64,000 bases of DNA from Fusobacterium sp. FSA-380-WT-3A (GTDB lineage: Bacteria; Fusobacteriota; Fusobacteriia; Fusobacteriales; Fusobacteriaceae): the NCBI RefSeq assembly GCF_012843705.1, contig NZ_JABAFQ010000002.1, positions 124,001 through 188,000 of the forward strand, written 5' to 3'. Within the stretch, counting starts at the first letter, position 1, and each line of letters begins with the position of its first letter. Below are positions 16,184 to 24,655 of the stretch, one piece after another. The notes beneath the pieces are model-generated. The model saw only the letters and a program-made list of their open reading frames with translations, did no database searches and had not been told where the DNA came from. The translations under genes and the position numbers were made by a program.

Positions 16184-17074
16184 ATGAAATTTTTAAGATT
16201 TACTCCTAAAGAAAAATATGAAGAATTAATTGGAGTCCTTTCTAAAGATGAAAAAGAAGTTTTTGATTTAAACTTTTTTGAATTAGGAAAAAAATATTCT
16301 TCTATGCAAGAAATTATAGAAAATTTTAATGAAGTTGAATTAAAAATTGTTAAAAATTTATTGTCTGGTAATTTAAATGGACAAGGAAAATATAAATTAG
16401 AAGAAGTAAAAATTCTTTCTCCTCTAAAAAGAACTGTTCATGACATTATTTGTTCTGGATTTAATTATGCAGACCATTTAAAAGAAATAAAGAAAGATTC
16501 ATCTAACAAAGTTATGAATAGTGTTTATTTCTCTAAAAGAGCAACTAAACTTCTTGGATTAGATGATGAAATTGATGGACATTTAGATTTAGACCCTGCT
16601 CTTGATTATGAAGTTGAATTAGCTGTAATTATTGGTAAAACAGGTAAAAAAATAAAAAAAGAAGAGGTAGAAGATTATATCTTTGGTTATACAATTATGA
16701 ACGATGTTTCAGCAAGAACTTTACAAGGAAAACATCGTCAATGGTATATAGGAAAAAGTTTAGATACTTTTACATGCTTAGGACCTGTTATTGTCACAAA
16801 AGATGAGCTACCTATGCCACTTAATTTAGAAATCAAAAGTATTTTAAATGGTGAACTTAGACAGCATTCTAATACAAACTTAATGATTCATGGAGTAGCA
16901 GAATTAATTAATGAAATTTCACAAGGTATAACTTTAGAACCAGGTGATATTATAGCAACAGGTACTTGTTCTGGTGTTGGTGTTGGATTTGACCCACCTA
17001 AATATATGAAATCTGGAGATATTATTGAGTGTCAAATAGAAAAAATTGGAACATTAAGAAATAAAATAAAATAA
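16184..17074 (+). CDS. Fumarylacetoacetate hydrolase family protein
   Basis: 296 residues. The FAH catalytic core is complete: the metal ligands in DYEVELAVIIGKTGK, the segment GYTIMNDVSARTLQGKHRQW, KSLDTFTCLGPVIV, and LEPGDIIATGTCSGVGVG near the C-terminus. Members hydrolyse or decarboxylate beta-dicarbonyl acids with Mg2+; bacterial ones include oxaloacetate decarboxylases and acylpyruvases. A preceding domain of about 80 residues is normal for the family. The substrate is not determined. Confidence 0.9.
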   Translation: MKFLRFTPKEKYEELIGVLSKDEKEVFDLNFFELGKKYSSMQEIIENFNEVELKIVKNLLSGNLNGQGKYKLEEVKILSPLKRTVHDIICSGFNYADHLKEIKKDSSNKVMNSVYFSKRATKLLGLDDEIDGHLDLDPALDYEVELAVIIGKTGKKIKKEEVEDYIFGYTIMNDVSARTLQGKHRQWYIGKSLDTFTCLGPVIVTKDELPMPLNLEIKSILNGELRQHSNTNLMIHGVAELINEISQGITLEPGDIIATGTCSGVGVGFDPPKYMKSGDIIECQIEKIGTLRNKIK

Positions 17075-17081
17075 TTCTTAT

Positions 17082-17116
17082 AAAAAAGTCCTTGAGATTT
17101 CTCTTGGACTTTTTTC
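17082..17116 (+). terminator. Terminator of the FAH-family gene
   Basis: AAAAAAGTCC (17082-17091) pairs with GGACTTTTTT (17106-17115) and ends in a T run. Confidence 0.8.
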
Positions 17117-17118
17117 TA

Positions 17119-17155
17119 TAAAAAAAGCTCAAAAGATTTTCTCTTTTAAGCTTTT
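17119..17155 (-). terminator. Terminator of the coiled-coil protein gene
   Basis: Minus-strand stem AAAAGCTTAAAAGA with TCTTTTGAGCTTTT, followed by T7. It is adjacent to, but separate from, the plus-strand terminator at 17082. Confidence 0.75.
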
Positions 17156-17177
17156 AGTCTTTTTATTTCATATAATT

Positions 17178-18158
17178 TTAGTTAAAATATTTAGATTCCA
17201 TTAAGAAACCTGGAATTTCTACATTTTGAGCCATAATTTTTTCTTTTATAGTTTCTTTGATAAGTGAGTTTAACATTTCATCTAAATCTAATAGTCTTTT
17301 CTTAGATTCATCTCTTTCTATATATATTCCATCTTCTTCATTTTTTCTTCTAGTAACATCACTATATTCTTTTCTTTCCATTAAAATCTCAACTATATCA
17401 TTAGTTAATTTTTCAAATATTGAGTATTCTTCTGCATAAACTTCAGCATAAGTTTTTATTTCTAACCATGGTCCTTCTATAATCTCAATTTTATTTCTTA
17501 TCATATCTAAATTTCTAGATAAAGTATATTTATCTTCTGTTAATGCTTTTATTTTCTTATCATAGTTTTTATCAAGAGATAACTCTACTGAAATAGGAGC
17601 TAAATTTCTTAAAGGTATATTAGGTAAAGTTGCTATATTTATCCCATTTCCTTTTATTATTTCTATTTTTTCTCCTTTTAAATTATTTTCAATTAAAAGT
17701 TCACTTGTTTTTACAAGCTCTAATAAAGATTCTCTATATAAACTAATTTTTTTCTTTAATTCAAAATCTCTTTCTCTTAATTCTTCCTCTTCTTTTTTTT
17801 GTAATTCATTTATATCCATTGTTAATCTTTTCATTTTTGTTTCATAAGAAGCCATTTTTAATTTTGCTTTTAATTGTGAAATCTTATCTAAACCTTCTAT
17901 ATTAATATCTGAAGAAGAATTAAATTCATTTTCAGTTTTTGATAATTCTTCCTTTTTAGAAGCAAATTCTGCTGAATATTTTGAAATTAATTTTTGATTT
18001 TCTACTTCTGTAAAAATTTTTATTTTATTTATTATATTTTCAATTACATCATCTACTGTAGTAAAACTAATTTCAGTTGCACTAATAAATCCTTTCTCTT
18101 CATTAATTTTTTCTTCTGTTTCTGGATTTAAAACAGCTCCATTTTTAAAAATAAACAT
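17178..18158 (-). CDS. Uncharacterised coiled-coil protein
   Basis: 326 residues, no signal peptide or membrane segment, no recognised family. The middle (about 55-165) is heptad-like, rich in Glu, Lys, Leu and Ile, and likely a long coiled coil. A compact mixed segment follows (about 165-200, with IKGNGINIATLPNIPLRNL), then a second helical region. The C-terminus ends in GFLMESKYFN. Start ATG follows AGGAGGAATT. It stands alone between a terminator and a divergent phosphatase gene. A structural or scaffold role is possible, but nothing identifies one. Confidence 0.7.
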   Translation of the reverse strand: MFIFKNGAVLNPETEEKINEEKGFISATEISFTTVDDVIENIINKIKIFTEVENQKLISKYSAEFASKKEELSKTENEFNSSSDINIEGLDKISQLKAKLKMASYETKMKRLTMDINELQKKEEEELRERDFELKKKISLYRESLLELVKTSELLIENNLKGEKIEIIKGNGINIATLPNIPLRNLAPISVELSLDKNYDKKIKALTEDKYTLSRNLDMIRNKIEIIEGPWLEIKTYAEVYAEEYSIFEKLTNDIVEILMERKEYSDVTRRKNEEDGIYIERDESKKRLLDLDEMLNSLIKETIKEKIMAQNVEIPGFLMESKYFN

Positions 18159-18326
18159 AATTCCTCCTAACTTTACTTATCTATATATAAAATAATTACA
18201 ATAATTTTCAACACTTTTTATTGTATCATAAAATAACTTTTGAGTAAAGAAAAACTATCTAACTTTTATTTTAAAACAAAAAATATGATATAATATTATA
18301 GTATACTAAATATTAAAGGAGATAAT

Positions 18327-18980
18327 ATGGCTATAAAATTAATTTTATTTGATTTAGATGGAACTCTTATGAATACTTTGGAAGATTTAACAGACAGTAC
18401 AAATCACATCTTAACAATAAATAATTTTCCTACAAGAACTATTGAAGAAATCAGAACTTTTGTCGGAAATGGAATAAGAAAATTAATAGAAAGAGCAGTA
18501 CCAGAAAATACCTCTGAATCTATTATAGAAAAATGTTATCAAGAAATGATTATTTATTATAAAGAACACTCTTTAATCAAAACTTCCCCTTATTCTGGAG
18601 TAAAAGAATTAATAAAATCTTTACATTCAAAAGGTATAAAAATAGGAATTATCACAAATAAAGCTCAGAATTCAGCTGATGTTATTGTTGATAAATTTTT
18701 TAAAAATTCTATTGATTTAGTTATTGGAGATAATAATAAATTTCCTTTAAAACCAAATCCAGATAGTATTAATGAAGTTATCAAATATTTTAATGTTTCA
18801 AAAAATGAAACTATTTATATTGGAGATTCTGAAGTAGATTTACTTACAGGAAAAAATGCTGATGTAAAAACTATTGCTGTTTTATGGGGATTTAGAGACA
18901 AAGAATTTTTAATAAAAAAAGGTGGAAAAATTTTTGCTAAAACTTCAAAAGAATTAGAAAAATTGTTAGAAACTTTTTAA
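18327..18980 (+). CDS. HAD-superfamily phosphatase, phosphoglycolate phosphatase-like
   Basis: 217 residues with all HAD motifs: FDLDGT (nucleophile D9, D11), IITNKAQ (motif II), the Lys of motif III in PLKPNPD, and IYIGDSEVDLLTG (motif IV). The helical cap inserted after motif I (class C1) is that of Gph/PpaX/beta-phosphoglucomutase relatives. Gph activity is the best guess but not certain. Start ATG follows AAAGGAGATAAT. Confidence 0.85.
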   Translation: MAIKLILFDLDGTLMNTLEDLTDSTNHILTINNFPTRTIEEIRTFVGNGIRKLIERAVPENTSESIIEKCYQEMIIYYKEHSLIKTSPYSGVKELIKSLHSKGIKIGIITNKAQNSADVIVDKFFKNSIDLVIGDNNKFPLKPNPDSINEVIKYFNVSKNETIYIGDSEVDLLTGKNADVKTIAVLWGFRDKEFLIKKGGKIFAKTSKELEKLLETF

Positions 18981-19031
18981 TTTAATAATTTTTAATAAAT
19001 ATTTTTATTAAATTCATATACTTTATTTAAT

Positions 19032-19073
19032 AAAAAAAGAGATATTATAGTAATGTATAATATCTCTTTTTAT
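19032..19073. terminator. Bidirectional terminator, convergent genes
   Basis: AAAAAGAGATATTATA with TATAATATCTCTTTTT, T runs on both strands, between the HAD phosphatase (plus) and the 93-residue gene (minus). Confidence 0.8.
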
Positions 19074-19074
19074 T

Positions 19075-19356
19075 TTAGAAATTTATAATCTCAACTGATG
19101 CTTCGTACCAAGGACCTTCTTCATCTTCACCATACTCTATAAAAAAATTCACCTGCATTTCATCTAAAGTAAATCCTATAGCATTTTCTTCATCTACTTG
19201 AAATATCTCTATATTATTAAAATTAGTATTAGCTAAAGCTTTTGAAACACTTTCTGTTGTTTCTACTAATTCAATTAAATCCTCTGTTATTTCAAAACCT
19301 CTGTTTTTAAATTCTTCGTCTATTTTTTTTACTATTTTTTCTATTTTTTTATCCAT
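19075..19356 (-). CDS. Small acidic protein of unknown function
   Basis: 93 residues, highly acidic, no signal peptide. An N-terminal helix (KKIEKIVKKIDEEFKNRGF) is followed by what looks like a small alpha/beta domain ending EYGEDEEGPWYEASVEIINF. No family recognised. Its AAAGGAG ribosome site follows directly behind the 45-residue gene at 19368-19505, so the two are probably co-expressed: a basic peptide and an acidic protein. Confidence 0.65.
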   Translation of the reverse strand: MDKKIEKIVKKIDEEFKNRGFEITEDLIELVETTESVSKALANTNFNNIEIFQVDEENAIGFTLDEMQVNFFIEYGEDEEGPWYEASVEIINF

Positions 19357-19367
19357 ATTTTCTCCTT

Positions 19368-19505
19368 TTATCTAAATAAACTTATAAATCTTTTCCATTT
19401 TTTTATAAATGATAAAATAAATTTTATTTTTTTTATTTCCCAAGGGATTTTTTTTAAAGATTTTTCCATCTGTAATTCTATTTCTCTATCAAAATTTTTG
19501 TTCAT
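19368..19505 (-). CDS. 45-residue basic amphipathic small protein
   Basis: An ATG at 19505 is preceded by AAGGAAAAGGAA, and a 45-codon frame ends at TAA 19368. The N-terminal part MNKNFDREIELQMEKSLKK is a mixed-charge helix. The C-terminal half (PWEIKKIKFILSFIKKWKRF) is strongly basic and amphipathic, as in membrane-binding or toxin-like peptides. The stop is 11 nt before the start of the acidic 93-residue protein. The ribosome site and tight spacing support a real gene. Function unknown. Confidence 0.55.
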   Translation of the reverse strand: MNKNFDREIELQMEKSLKKIPWEIKKIKFILSFIKKWKRFISLFR

Positions 19506-19528
19506 TTCCTTTTCCTTAATTAAATTTT

Positions 19529-20482
19529 CTATAAGTAATTAAAAGTTTTCAAAATAAATATCCATAAAAATAATGTTAATATAGATATTAATGTTGAAGA
19601 TACTACTAATTCAGCAGCTAAATCTTCATCTCCTCCAATTTCTTTTACCATTATAAATGAAGATACAGCTCCTGGAGCTCCTGTAGCCCCTAATATTCCT
19701 AATAAATGCTCATTTGTAAATCCAACCTTTATTCCTATTGTCATAGCTATTAAAGGTAAAATTACTAATTTTATTGTATTTGCTATCATACTTAATCTTA
19801 AATTTTTTACTAAACTATCAAACTTCAAAGTAGCTCCTAATACAACAAATGATAATGGAGTAGCAACTTGTCCCAAACTAACTATAGGATTTTTTATAAG
19901 TTTTGGTAATTTTATATCTAAAAATACAACTATTAAAGCTAGTGTACTACAAATTATTAAAGGATTTTTAGCTATTGAAACAAGTACTTTCTTAAAATTT
20001 ACCTTTTTAGTTGCGTAACCTTCTAATAAACTTACTGCCATCATATTTGTTAAAGGAATAGCAGCTGCACTAACTAAAGACATTACACCCAATCCTTTTT
20101 CTCCATATAGTGACATTGCCATAGGAATTCCAAATAAAGCTAAATTTGCTCTATAAGCCCCTTGAATCATTACAGGAATTTTATTTCTATCTGTCATTGT
20201 TCTCTCAAATAAAAAATAACAACATATAGTTATAAAAAATAATGACCCCCATATAATTCCTACTAACTTTAGATTTTTTACATCTAATACAGCTTTCACA
20301 TCCATATTTGATATATTTATAAAGAGTAAAGAACTCATAAATATCCTAAAAACTAATTTATTCATAATACCTAAAGACTCGTCTGTTACCATTTTTTTCT
20401 TTCTCACATATACACCAATAGCTAACATCACAAAAATAGGAAAAACTACATTTAAAGATACTAATAAATTTTCAATCATCAT
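19529..20482 (-). CDS. AEC (auxin efflux carrier) family transporter
   Basis: 317 residues with about ten membrane helices in the two-bundle AEC layout. Conserved parts include NKLVFRIFMSSLLFINIS near the N-terminus and LGILGATGAPGAVSSFIM in the second bundle. Bacterial members move small organic acids such as malate. The annotated ATGATG start lacks a close Shine-Dalgarno; a strong AAGGAGGAAGG lies about 25 nt further upstream, too far for normal initiation, so the start is uncertain. Confidence 0.85.
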   Translation of the reverse strand: MMIENLLVSLNVVFPIFVMLAIGVYVRKKKMVTDESLGIMNKLVFRIFMSSLLFINISNMDVKAVLDVKNLKLVGIIWGSLFFITICCYFLFERTMTDRNKIPVMIQGAYRANLALFGIPMAMSLYGEKGLGVMSLVSAAAIPLTNMMAVSLLEGYATKKVNFKKVLVSIAKNPLIICSTLALIVVFLDIKLPKLIKNPIVSLGQVATPLSFVVLGATLKFDSLVKNLRLSMIANTIKLVILPLIAMTIGIKVGFTNEHLLGILGATGAPGAVSSFIMVKEIGGDEDLAAELVVSSTLISILTLFLWIFILKTFNYL

Positions 20483-20517
20483 AGTTATTATTAGGTATTT
20501 ATTACCTTCCTCCTTAT

Positions 20518-20552
20518 AAAAAAAGATAGTGTAATGAATTAATTACACTATC
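20518..20552 (-). terminator. Terminator of the purine permease gene
   Basis: Perfect 12-bp stem AGATAGTGTAAT/ATTACACTATCT followed by T7 on the minus strand. Confidence 0.8.
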
Positions 20553-20579
20553 TATTATATAATATTTCTTAAATTTATG

Positions 20580-21893
20580 CTAGAAAAATTTAGCTATAAA
20601 ACTACTCATTAGACCTGAAATTTCTAAGAATGAAAAATATGCTACTACCCAAAGGATTATATTAACTTCTTTTATTTTTCCAACAAATATTTTTATTAAA
20701 ACATAAGATACAAATCCAAAAGCTAATCCTATTGAAATACTATATGATAATGGCATCATAGCTATTGTTAAAAAACAAGGTATAGCTGTTTCTAAATCTT
20801 TTAAATTTATATCAAGTAAGTTTTTAAACATAAATACTCCAACTATTATTAAAGCTGGGGCTGTAGCATATCCTGGAACTATTCCTATTACTGGTGATAA
20901 GAATAGTGTTAAAAAGAAACAAAAGGCTGTAGTTAATGATGTTAATCCTGTTCTTCCTCCAGCAGCTATTCCTGAAGCTGATTCAACAAAAGTTGTTACT
21001 GTTGAAGTTCCTAATAAAGAACCTATTATTGTAGAAGCTGCATCAACTTCTAATATTTTATCAATTTTATCTACTTTTCCATCTTTGTCTATAAGTCCAG
21101 CTTCATTAGCACAAGCTAATATAGTTCCTAATGAATCAAATAAATCTACAAATAAGAATGAAAAAATAGAACCTATTAAAGCTGGTTTCAAAGCTCCTAT
21201 TATATCTAATTTAAAAGCTATTGGAGCTATACTAGGTGGCATTGATACAAATTGTTTTGGCATTTCTATTTCTCCAACCATAATACCTAAAATAGTTGTT
21301 ATTAATATCCCTAAAAGAATCCCACCTTTTTTCTTTCTAACTTCTAAAAATCCCATTATGATTAAACCAATTACAGATAATGTCAAGGGCTTTGTAAATT
21401 TCCCAAGTCCAACTAAAGTAGCTGGATTATCTACGATTAATCCCATTGTTTGCATTCCTAAAAAAGCTATAAATAATCCAATTCCAGCTCCTGTTGCCAA
21501 TCTTAGTTCTATAGGAATTGCTTCTATTAAAGCTTTTCTAACTCCAGTCACTGTTAATATAACAAATATTACTCCTGATAAAAATACAACTCCTAAAGCT
21601 TCTTGCCATGTTGCTCCTTGTCCAAAAACAAGTGTAAAGGCAAAGAAAGCATTTAATCCCATCCCTGGAGCCATAGCAAAAGGTGCATTTACCCAAATTC
21701 CTGTAAGTCCTGTACCAATAATTGCTGATAAACAAGTAGCTGTTATTAAAGCTCCTTGGTCCATCTTAGTAGCAGAAAGAATAGCTGGATTTACAAATAC
21801 AATATAAGCCATAGTTAGAAATGTTGTGATACCAGCAATGATTTCTTGTTTTACTGTTGTGTTTTTTTCTTTAAGTTTAAAAAACTTTTCCAT
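20580..21893 (-). CDS. NCS2 (AzgA-type) guanine/hypoxanthine permease
   Basis: 437 residues, about 14 membrane segments. The AzgA branch is recognised by KQEIIAGITTFLTMAYIVFV, NAPFAMAPGMGLNAFFAF, FVDLFDSLGTILACANEAG and TSTVTTFVESASGIAAGGRT. It takes up hypoxanthine/guanine or adenine by proton symport. The guanine-class riboswitch and attenuator immediately upstream support a guanine/hypoxanthine substrate (PbuG-like). Start ATG follows GGAGG. Confidence 0.93.
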   Translation of the reverse strand: MEKFFKLKEKNTTVKQEIIAGITTFLTMAYIVFVNPAILSATKMDQGALITATCLSAIIGTGLTGIWVNAPFAMAPGMGLNAFFAFTLVFGQGATWQEALGVVFLSGVIFVILTVTGVRKALIEAIPIELRLATGAGIGLFIAFLGMQTMGLIVDNPATLVGLGKFTKPLTLSVIGLIIMGFLEVRKKKGGILLGILITTILGIMVGEIEMPKQFVSMPPSIAPIAFKLDIIGALKPALIGSIFSFLFVDLFDSLGTILACANEAGLIDKDGKVDKIDKILEVDAASTIIGSLLGTSTVTTFVESASGIAAGGRTGLTSLTTAFCFFLTLFLSPVIGIVPGYATAPALIIVGVFMFKNLLDINLKDLETAIPCFLTIAMMPLSYSISIGLAFGFVSYVLIKIFVGKIKEVNIILWVVAYFSFLEISGLMSSFIAKFF

Positions 21894-21924
21894 AAAAATC
21901 CTCCATAAAAATTAATAAAATTAT

Positions 21925-21950
21925 AAAAAGGCCTTTTAAAAAGGCCTTTT
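21925..21950 (-). terminator. Riboswitch-controlled attenuator of the purine permease
   Basis: Minus-strand AAAAGGCC repeated on both arms gives a stem of about 10 bp followed by T5, between the guanine aptamer and the permease ribosome site. The aptamer's 3' edge contains GGCC, which can pair with this stem. That supports a ligand-induced termination (OFF) switch. Confidence 0.75.
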
Positions 21951-21978
21951 ATTAACAGAAAATAATAAAATATGTAGC

Positions 21979-22045
21979 TGGCCATAGTATACAATTTACG
22001 GTTGTATGTAGAAACGCCTAACCATATTATAGGCTTATATGAAAT
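21979..22045 (-). promoter_or_regulatory. Guanine-class purine riboswitch aptamer
   Basis: Minus strand: P1 closing pairs CAUA/UAUG, P2 GCCUA/UAGGC with loop containing AUAUGG, junction GUUUCUAC, P3 AUACAA/UUGUAU with loop CCGUAAA, and J3-1 ACU. The specificity position (74 in xpt numbering) is C, which selects guanine/hypoxanthine rather than adenine. All conserved purine-aptamer elements are present. Confidence 0.93.
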
Positions 22046-22135
22046 CCTTATTATTATTTTTATATCACATGATAATATATTTTGTTTTTTTTGTCAAGAA
22101 AAATAAAAACATTACATTAGTATTTTATTAAAAAT

Positions 22136-22164
22136 AAAAAAACACCTTAATTTCTTAAGGTGTT
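22136..22164 (-). terminator. Terminator of the DUF1858 gene
   Basis: AACACCTTAA/TTAAGGTGTT, 4-nt loop, T run on the minus strand. Confidence 0.8.
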
Positions 22165-22177
22165 ATAGTTCAATTTT

Positions 22178-22381
22178 TTATTTAGATTCTTCTTCTATTA
22201 GTCTGTTGATTTCATCGATTATAATATCAGCATTTAACCCATGAGATTCAATTCCTTCTCCTAAAGTTTCTCCTGCTGCAACCATACATCCTATACATCC
22301 TAATCCATATTTTCTAAATACCATTCCTACTACTGGATATTTTCTTGCTACTTCCAATATATTACTATCTCTTGTTACCAT
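22178..22381 (-). CDS. DUF1858 domain protein
   Basis: 67 residues, complete. The sequence TRDSNILEVARKYPVVGMVF and the CxxC of YGLGCIGCMVAAGE are characteristic of DUF1858, a small disulfide/metal-binding-like domain often found with hybrid-cluster or redox proteins. Here it stands alone with its own terminator. The two cysteines suggest a redox or metal role, but none is established. Start ATG follows AAGGAGTG. Confidence 0.88.
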   Translation of the reverse strand: MVTRDSNILEVARKYPVVGMVFRKYGLGCIGCMVAAGETLGEGIESHGLNADIIIDEINRLIEEESK

Positions 22382-22532
22382 ATAAATTCACTCCTTAATT
22401 TTTATGTTATTATATTTCTTTTCAAAAAATATTATACTAAATATTTTTTGCTTTGTCAATAAATATGAAAATAAATACTTTGGTCTATAAAATTATTTTT
22501 TACACTTTATATTTTTGAAATCAAAATATTTT

Positions 22533-23498
22533 TTATCTTCCTACTACATTTAATAAATCATGTACTCTTACTATTCCAACTAACTCTCCATTTTTCATAA
22601 CAGGTAAAACTGATATTTGATTTTCTCTATTTTCCATTAAATCTAAAGCTTCAATGGCCATTATTCCCTCATCAGCATAAGTAAAGTCTTTTGTCATAAT
22701 ATTTTCAGCTTTCATTTTAAAGAATTCTTCTTTTTTACTCAAAGCTCTCCTTAAATCTCCTTCTGTTATTATTCCTACCATTTTATTTTCTAAATTCATA
22801 ACACAAACTGCTCCCAATCTTTTTTTAGTCATTTTTAAAATAACTTCATCAACTGACGAAGTATCATTTACTAATGGAAGATTATCTCCTGTATGCATAA
22901 CATCTCTTACTTTCATTAATAATCTTCTTCCTAATGTTCCCCCTGGATGATAAACAGCAAAGTTTTCAGGTTTAAAATGTCTTCTCTCTATTAAGATAGA
23001 AGCCAAAGCATCTCCCATAACAAGAGTAGAAGTAGCAGAAGACATAGGAGCTAAATTTAATGGACATCCTTCCTTTTCTATTCCTATATTTAATATATAC
23101 TTTGCTTCTCTTCCTAAAGGAGATTTTTCATTTCCTGTCATTGCTACTAAAGTGGCTCCTATTCTTTTTATTGAAGGAATTAATGATAATACTTCTTCAC
23201 TATTTCCACTATTAGAAATTGCTATAACTATATCTTCTTCACATATCATACCCAAATCACCATGAAGTCCCTCTGCTGAATTCATAAATATTGCATGAGT
23301 TCCTGTAGAGGATAAGGTAGCAGCTATTTTTTTTCCTATAAGTCCTGATTTTCCTATTCCAGTTATAACAACTTTTCCTTTTGAATTTAAAATTAATTCA
23401 ACAATTTTTTCTATATTATCATCTAATTTATTTCTTACTTTTGTAAGTTCTTCTATTTCTGAATCAAATAATTTCTTTGCCATTTCTATTGAATTCAT
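22533..23498 (-). CDS. kdsD: D-arabinose 5-phosphate isomerase (KpsF/GutQ family)
   Basis: 321 residues: SIS sugar isomerase domain (about 30-170, with TGIGKSGLIGKKIAATLSST and the conserved His/Glu of the active site in MNSAEGLHGDLG), then two CBS domains (about 205-320). It makes arabinose 5-phosphate from ribulose 5-phosphate, the first step of Kdo synthesis for lipopolysaccharide. KdsC of the same pathway is at 52786. Confidence 0.95.
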   Translation of the reverse strand: MNSIEMAKKLFDSEIEELTKVRNKLDDNIEKIVELILNSKGKVVITGIGKSGLIGKKIAATLSSTGTHAIFMNSAEGLHGDLGMICEEDIVIAISNSGNSEEVLSLIPSIKRIGATLVAMTGNEKSPLGREAKYILNIGIEKEGCPLNLAPMSSATSTLVMGDALASILIERRHFKPENFAVYHPGGTLGRRLLMKVRDVMHTGDNLPLVNDTSSVDEVILKMTKKRLGAVCVMNLENKMVGIITEGDLRRALSKKEEFFKMKAENIMTKDFTYADEGIMAIEALDLMENRENQISVLPVMKNGELVGIVRVHDLLNVVGR

Positions 23499-23580
23499 GA
23501 TTTCATCACATATAAATAGTTAATATTTATATATCCTCCTTTATTTTTAATATAATAATATTATAACATTTTATTAACAT

Positions 23581-23619
23581 AAAAAAAACTATCTTTAATT
23601 TTTTTATTAAAGATAGTTT
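23581..23619 (-). terminator. Terminator of fabK
   Basis: AAACTATCTTTAAT/ATTAAAGATAGTTT with a 6-nt loop and T8 on the minus strand. Confidence 0.8.
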
Positions 23620-23626
23620 AAATTTT

Positions 23627-24580
23627 CTATTTTATTTCTTCAAAGTATTTATTTAATCTTTCCTTCTCTATTTCTAAATCTTTTATAAGTCCTTCTATTA
23701 TTTCAACAACACTTTCTTTTTTTGTGACCATAGAAGCTACTTGTCCAGCCATTACACTTCCTTCTTTTACATCTCCATCTACAGCTGCTAATCTTAATCT
23801 TCCTGTTCCTTTTGCTTCTAAATCTTCTACTGATGCTCCATGTTTTTCCATTTCTAAAAGTTCTTTTGCAAATTTATTTTCAATCACTCTTACAGGATGA
23901 CCTGTATAATTTCCTGTTGCTACAGTAGATCTATCTTTAGCTTTTATTATTGCTTCTTTATAATTCTCATGTACATTACATTCATCTGCTACTATGAATT
24001 TAGTTCCTACTTGTACTCCTTCTGCCCCTAAAGCAAAAGCTGCTAAAAATTGTTTTCCTCCTCCAACTCCTCCAGCTAAAACAACAGGAATTGAAACAGC
24101 ATCTGCAATTTGTGGAGTAAGAGCCATTGTTGTTATCTCTCCTATATGCCCTCCCGCTTCTAATCCTTCAGCTACTAAAGCATCTGCTCCTATCTTCTCC
24201 ATTCTTTTAGCTAAAGCCACAGAAGAAACAACAGGAATAACTTTTATTCCAGCTCCTTTTAATTTTTCCATATAAACTCCAGGATTCCCAGCTCCTGTTG
24301 TTACTACTTTTACTCCTTCTTCTATACAAATATCTATTTGTTCTGCTACATTTGGCATCATTAACATTAAATTTACTCCAAATGGATTATCAGTTATTGA
24401 TTTAGCTTTTTTTATTTCTTGACGTAAAATTTCTATTGGCATTCCACCACCAGCTATTATTCCTAATCCACCAGCTTTTGAAACATGTCCTGCTAAATTT
24501 CCATCAGCTATCCAAGCCATAGCTCCTTGAAAAATTGGATATTTTATTCCTAATAATTGACATATTCTATTTTTTTTCAT
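23627..24580 (-). CDS. fabK: FMN-dependent enoyl-ACP reductase II
   Basis: 317 residues from ATG 24580 behind AGGAGG. FMN TIM-barrel of the nitronate monooxygenase/FabK family: [52 protein letters not shown] and [13 protein letters not shown]. The sequence is closer to FabK than to nitronate monooxygenases, and FabK is the usual enoyl reductase of fusobacteria and clostridia, which insert it in type II fatty acid synthesis. It stands alone here, away from a fab cluster, so a minor doubt about its role remains. Confidence 0.85.
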   Translation of the reverse strand: MKKNRICQLLGIKYPIFQGAMAWIADGNLAGHVSKAGGLGIIAGGGMPIEILRQEIKKAKSITDNPFGVNLMLMMPNVAEQIDICIEEGVKVVTTGAGNPGVYMEKLKGAGIKVIPVVSSVALAKRMEKIGADALVAEGLEAGGHIGEITTMALTPQIADAVSIPVVLAGGVGGGKQFLAAFALGAEGVQVGTKFIVADECNVHENYKEAIIKAKDRSTVATGNYTGHPVRVIENKFAKELLEMEKHGASVEDLEAKGTGRLRLAAVDGDVKEGSVMAGQVASMVTKKESVVEIIEGLIKDLEIEKERLNKYFEEIK

Positions 24581-24655
24581 TCTTCCTCCTAGTAATATTA
24601 TTATATTTCTCAAAAATTATATCATCTTTTTTATGTTTGTTCAATTTAATTATTT

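Noticed and set aside
21085-21807. 240-codon plus-strand frame over the purine permease
   Set aside because: Antisense shadow of a hydrophobic gene with biased codons; no ribosome site, Pro/Ile/Lys-rich nonsense translation.
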